NCBI GenBank assembly: GCA_903928045.1
Contig: CAIYPH010000180.1
Coordinates: forward strand, 1 to 5,302
Direction of reading: 5' to 3'
DNA: 5,302 nt
Source: an uncultured Rhodospirillales bacterium
GTDB lineage: Bacteria; Pseudomonadota; Alphaproteobacteria; Acetobacterales; Acetobacteraceae
The translations under genes were made by a program, and so were the position numbers. Position 1 is the first letter of the stretch, and every line of letters begins with the position of its first letter. The notes under the pieces are model-generated. The model searched no databases. It was given only the letters and a program-made list of their open reading frames with translations, and was not told where the DNA came from. Of the stretch, positions 4,820 to 5,302 are shown piece after piece.

Positions 4820-5242
4820 ATGCAATACTGGCTCGTCAAATCCGAACCCGACGCCTTCTCCTGGACCCAACAGGTCGCCAACAAGGTCGAACCCTGGACC
4901 GGCGTGCGCAACCACATGGCCAAGAACAACCTCAAGGCAATGCAAAAAGGCGACCGCGCCTTCTTCTACCACTCCAACATCGGCAAGGAGATCGTCGGCA
5001 TCGTCGAAGTCGCCCGCGAAGCCTACCGGGACCCAACCGCCGAGCCGGGCGACAAGATCGAATGGGTCTGCGTCGACATGAAGGCGCTGCGCCCGCTCAA
5101 AAAACCCGTCACCCTCGCCGCCATGAAGGCCGACCCGCAATTCGCCGAACTCCCGCTGATCCGCCAGTCCCGCCTCTCGGTCATGCCGGTCAGCGCCGAG
5201 CACTGGCTGGCGATCTGCGCGCTCGGCGGCGCCAAGCCGTGA
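4820..5242 (+). CDS. EVE domain-containing protein (PUA-like fold)
   Basis: The 140-residue protein is one complete EVE domain. It shows MQYWLVKSEPDAFSW at 1-15, WTGVRNHMAKNNLKAM at 26-41, GDRAFFYHSN at 44-53, IVGIVEVAREAYRDPTA at 58-74 and LIRQSRLSVMPVS at 113-125, all in family order. EVE domains resemble YTH and PUA folds and bind modified bases, in DNA or RNA; the stand-alone bacterial form has no settled substrate. The aromatic residues W14, W26 and Y50 could line the base pocket by analogy. The frame is open upstream to 4691, but ATG 4820 begins exactly at the conserved M-x-Y-W-L-V-K-S-E-P start and has AAGGA (4804-4808) 11 bases ahead. Its TGA overlaps the next gene's ATG by one base, so the two are probably co-transcribed. 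Confidence 0.93.
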   Translation: MQYWLVKSEPDAFSWTQQVANKVEPWTGVRNHMAKNNLKAMQKGDRAFFYHSNIGKEIVGIVEVAREAYRDPTAEPGDKIEWVCVDMKALRPLKKPVTLAAMKADPQFAELPLIRQSRLSVMPVSAEHWLAICALGGAKP

Positions 5243-5302
5243 TGTTCCCGCCCGGCTGGCGCGTGCTGGGCCGGGTGGACGACATCGCCGACGGCGGCAG
5301 CG
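5242..5302 (+). CDS. N-terminus of a truncated gene, possibly a Rieske-type [2Fe-2S] protein
   Basis: ATG 5242-5244 overlaps the EVE stop (TGATG), and the frame stays open for 20 codons to the window edge. The visible residues are MFPPGWRVLGRVDDIADGGS. The W-x-V-x-x-x-DDI-x-DGG pattern resembles the start of Rieske ferredoxins and nitrite reductase small subunits. The cysteine and histidine cluster ligands would lie beyond the window, so this identity is a weak guess. The tight overlap and high G+C support it being a real gene in an operon with the EVE protein. Confidence 0.5.
   Translation, partial: MFPPGWRVLGRVDDIADGGS

Noticed and set aside
4167..5081. A 304-codon plus-strand frame across ccmC and into the EVE gene
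   Set aside because: It is a proline/arginine/glutamine-rich shadow that overlaps two well-supported genes.

Overview
The window reads as ordinary chromosome from a high-G+C alphaproteobacterium, probably of Rhodospirillales/Acetobacteraceae type. The reasons are the G/C-rich third codon positions, the yggT–DUF167–folD gene string, a DUF1674/SDHAF4 gene, a System I cytochrome c maturation set (ccmC, ccmD, ccmE) and an EVE-domain gene. The taxon is an inference from gene content. I see no tRNA, rRNA, CRISPR array, insertion sequence, integrase or phage gene.

Layout. Positions 2-1435 (+) hold a tightly packed string: the C-terminal part of a YggT membrane protein, a DUF167 (YggU-like) protein and FolD, each overlapping or nearly touching the next. 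FolD ends exactly where the minus-strand SDHAF4-like gene (1436-1624) ends, with no base between the two stop codons. After a 99-base divergent gap come two plus-strand genes for exported or membrane-anchored proteins that I cannot name. The first (1724-2680) has a signal peptide and three tandem cysteine-paired repeats. The second (2719-3366) has one N-terminal membrane anchor. The 38 bases between them carry a TTGACA box, a perfect 7-bp inverted repeat and a 21-bp-spaced direct repeat, and so look like a regulated promoter. On the minus strand, ccmC-ccmD-ccmE (4718 down to 3386) form a translationally coupled operon through 4-base ATGA overlaps. It converges on the anchored protein at a GC-rich hairpin. 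Divergent from ccmC is an EVE-domain gene (4820-5242), whose stop overlaps the start of a gene cut by the window edge, possibly a Rieske-type protein.

How the genes work together. folD supplies one-carbon folate intermediates. The SDHAF4-like protein serves succinate dehydrogenase assembly. CcmC, CcmD and CcmE load and carry heme for c-type cytochromes. This is housekeeping and respiratory content. I do not find a convincing new multi-gene system. The observations most worth checking are the triplicated-domain exported protein and its anchored neighbour, the dyad-overlapped promoter between them, and a near-tandem 17-bp duplication that creates a six-codon mini-ORF in front of the DUF167 gene.
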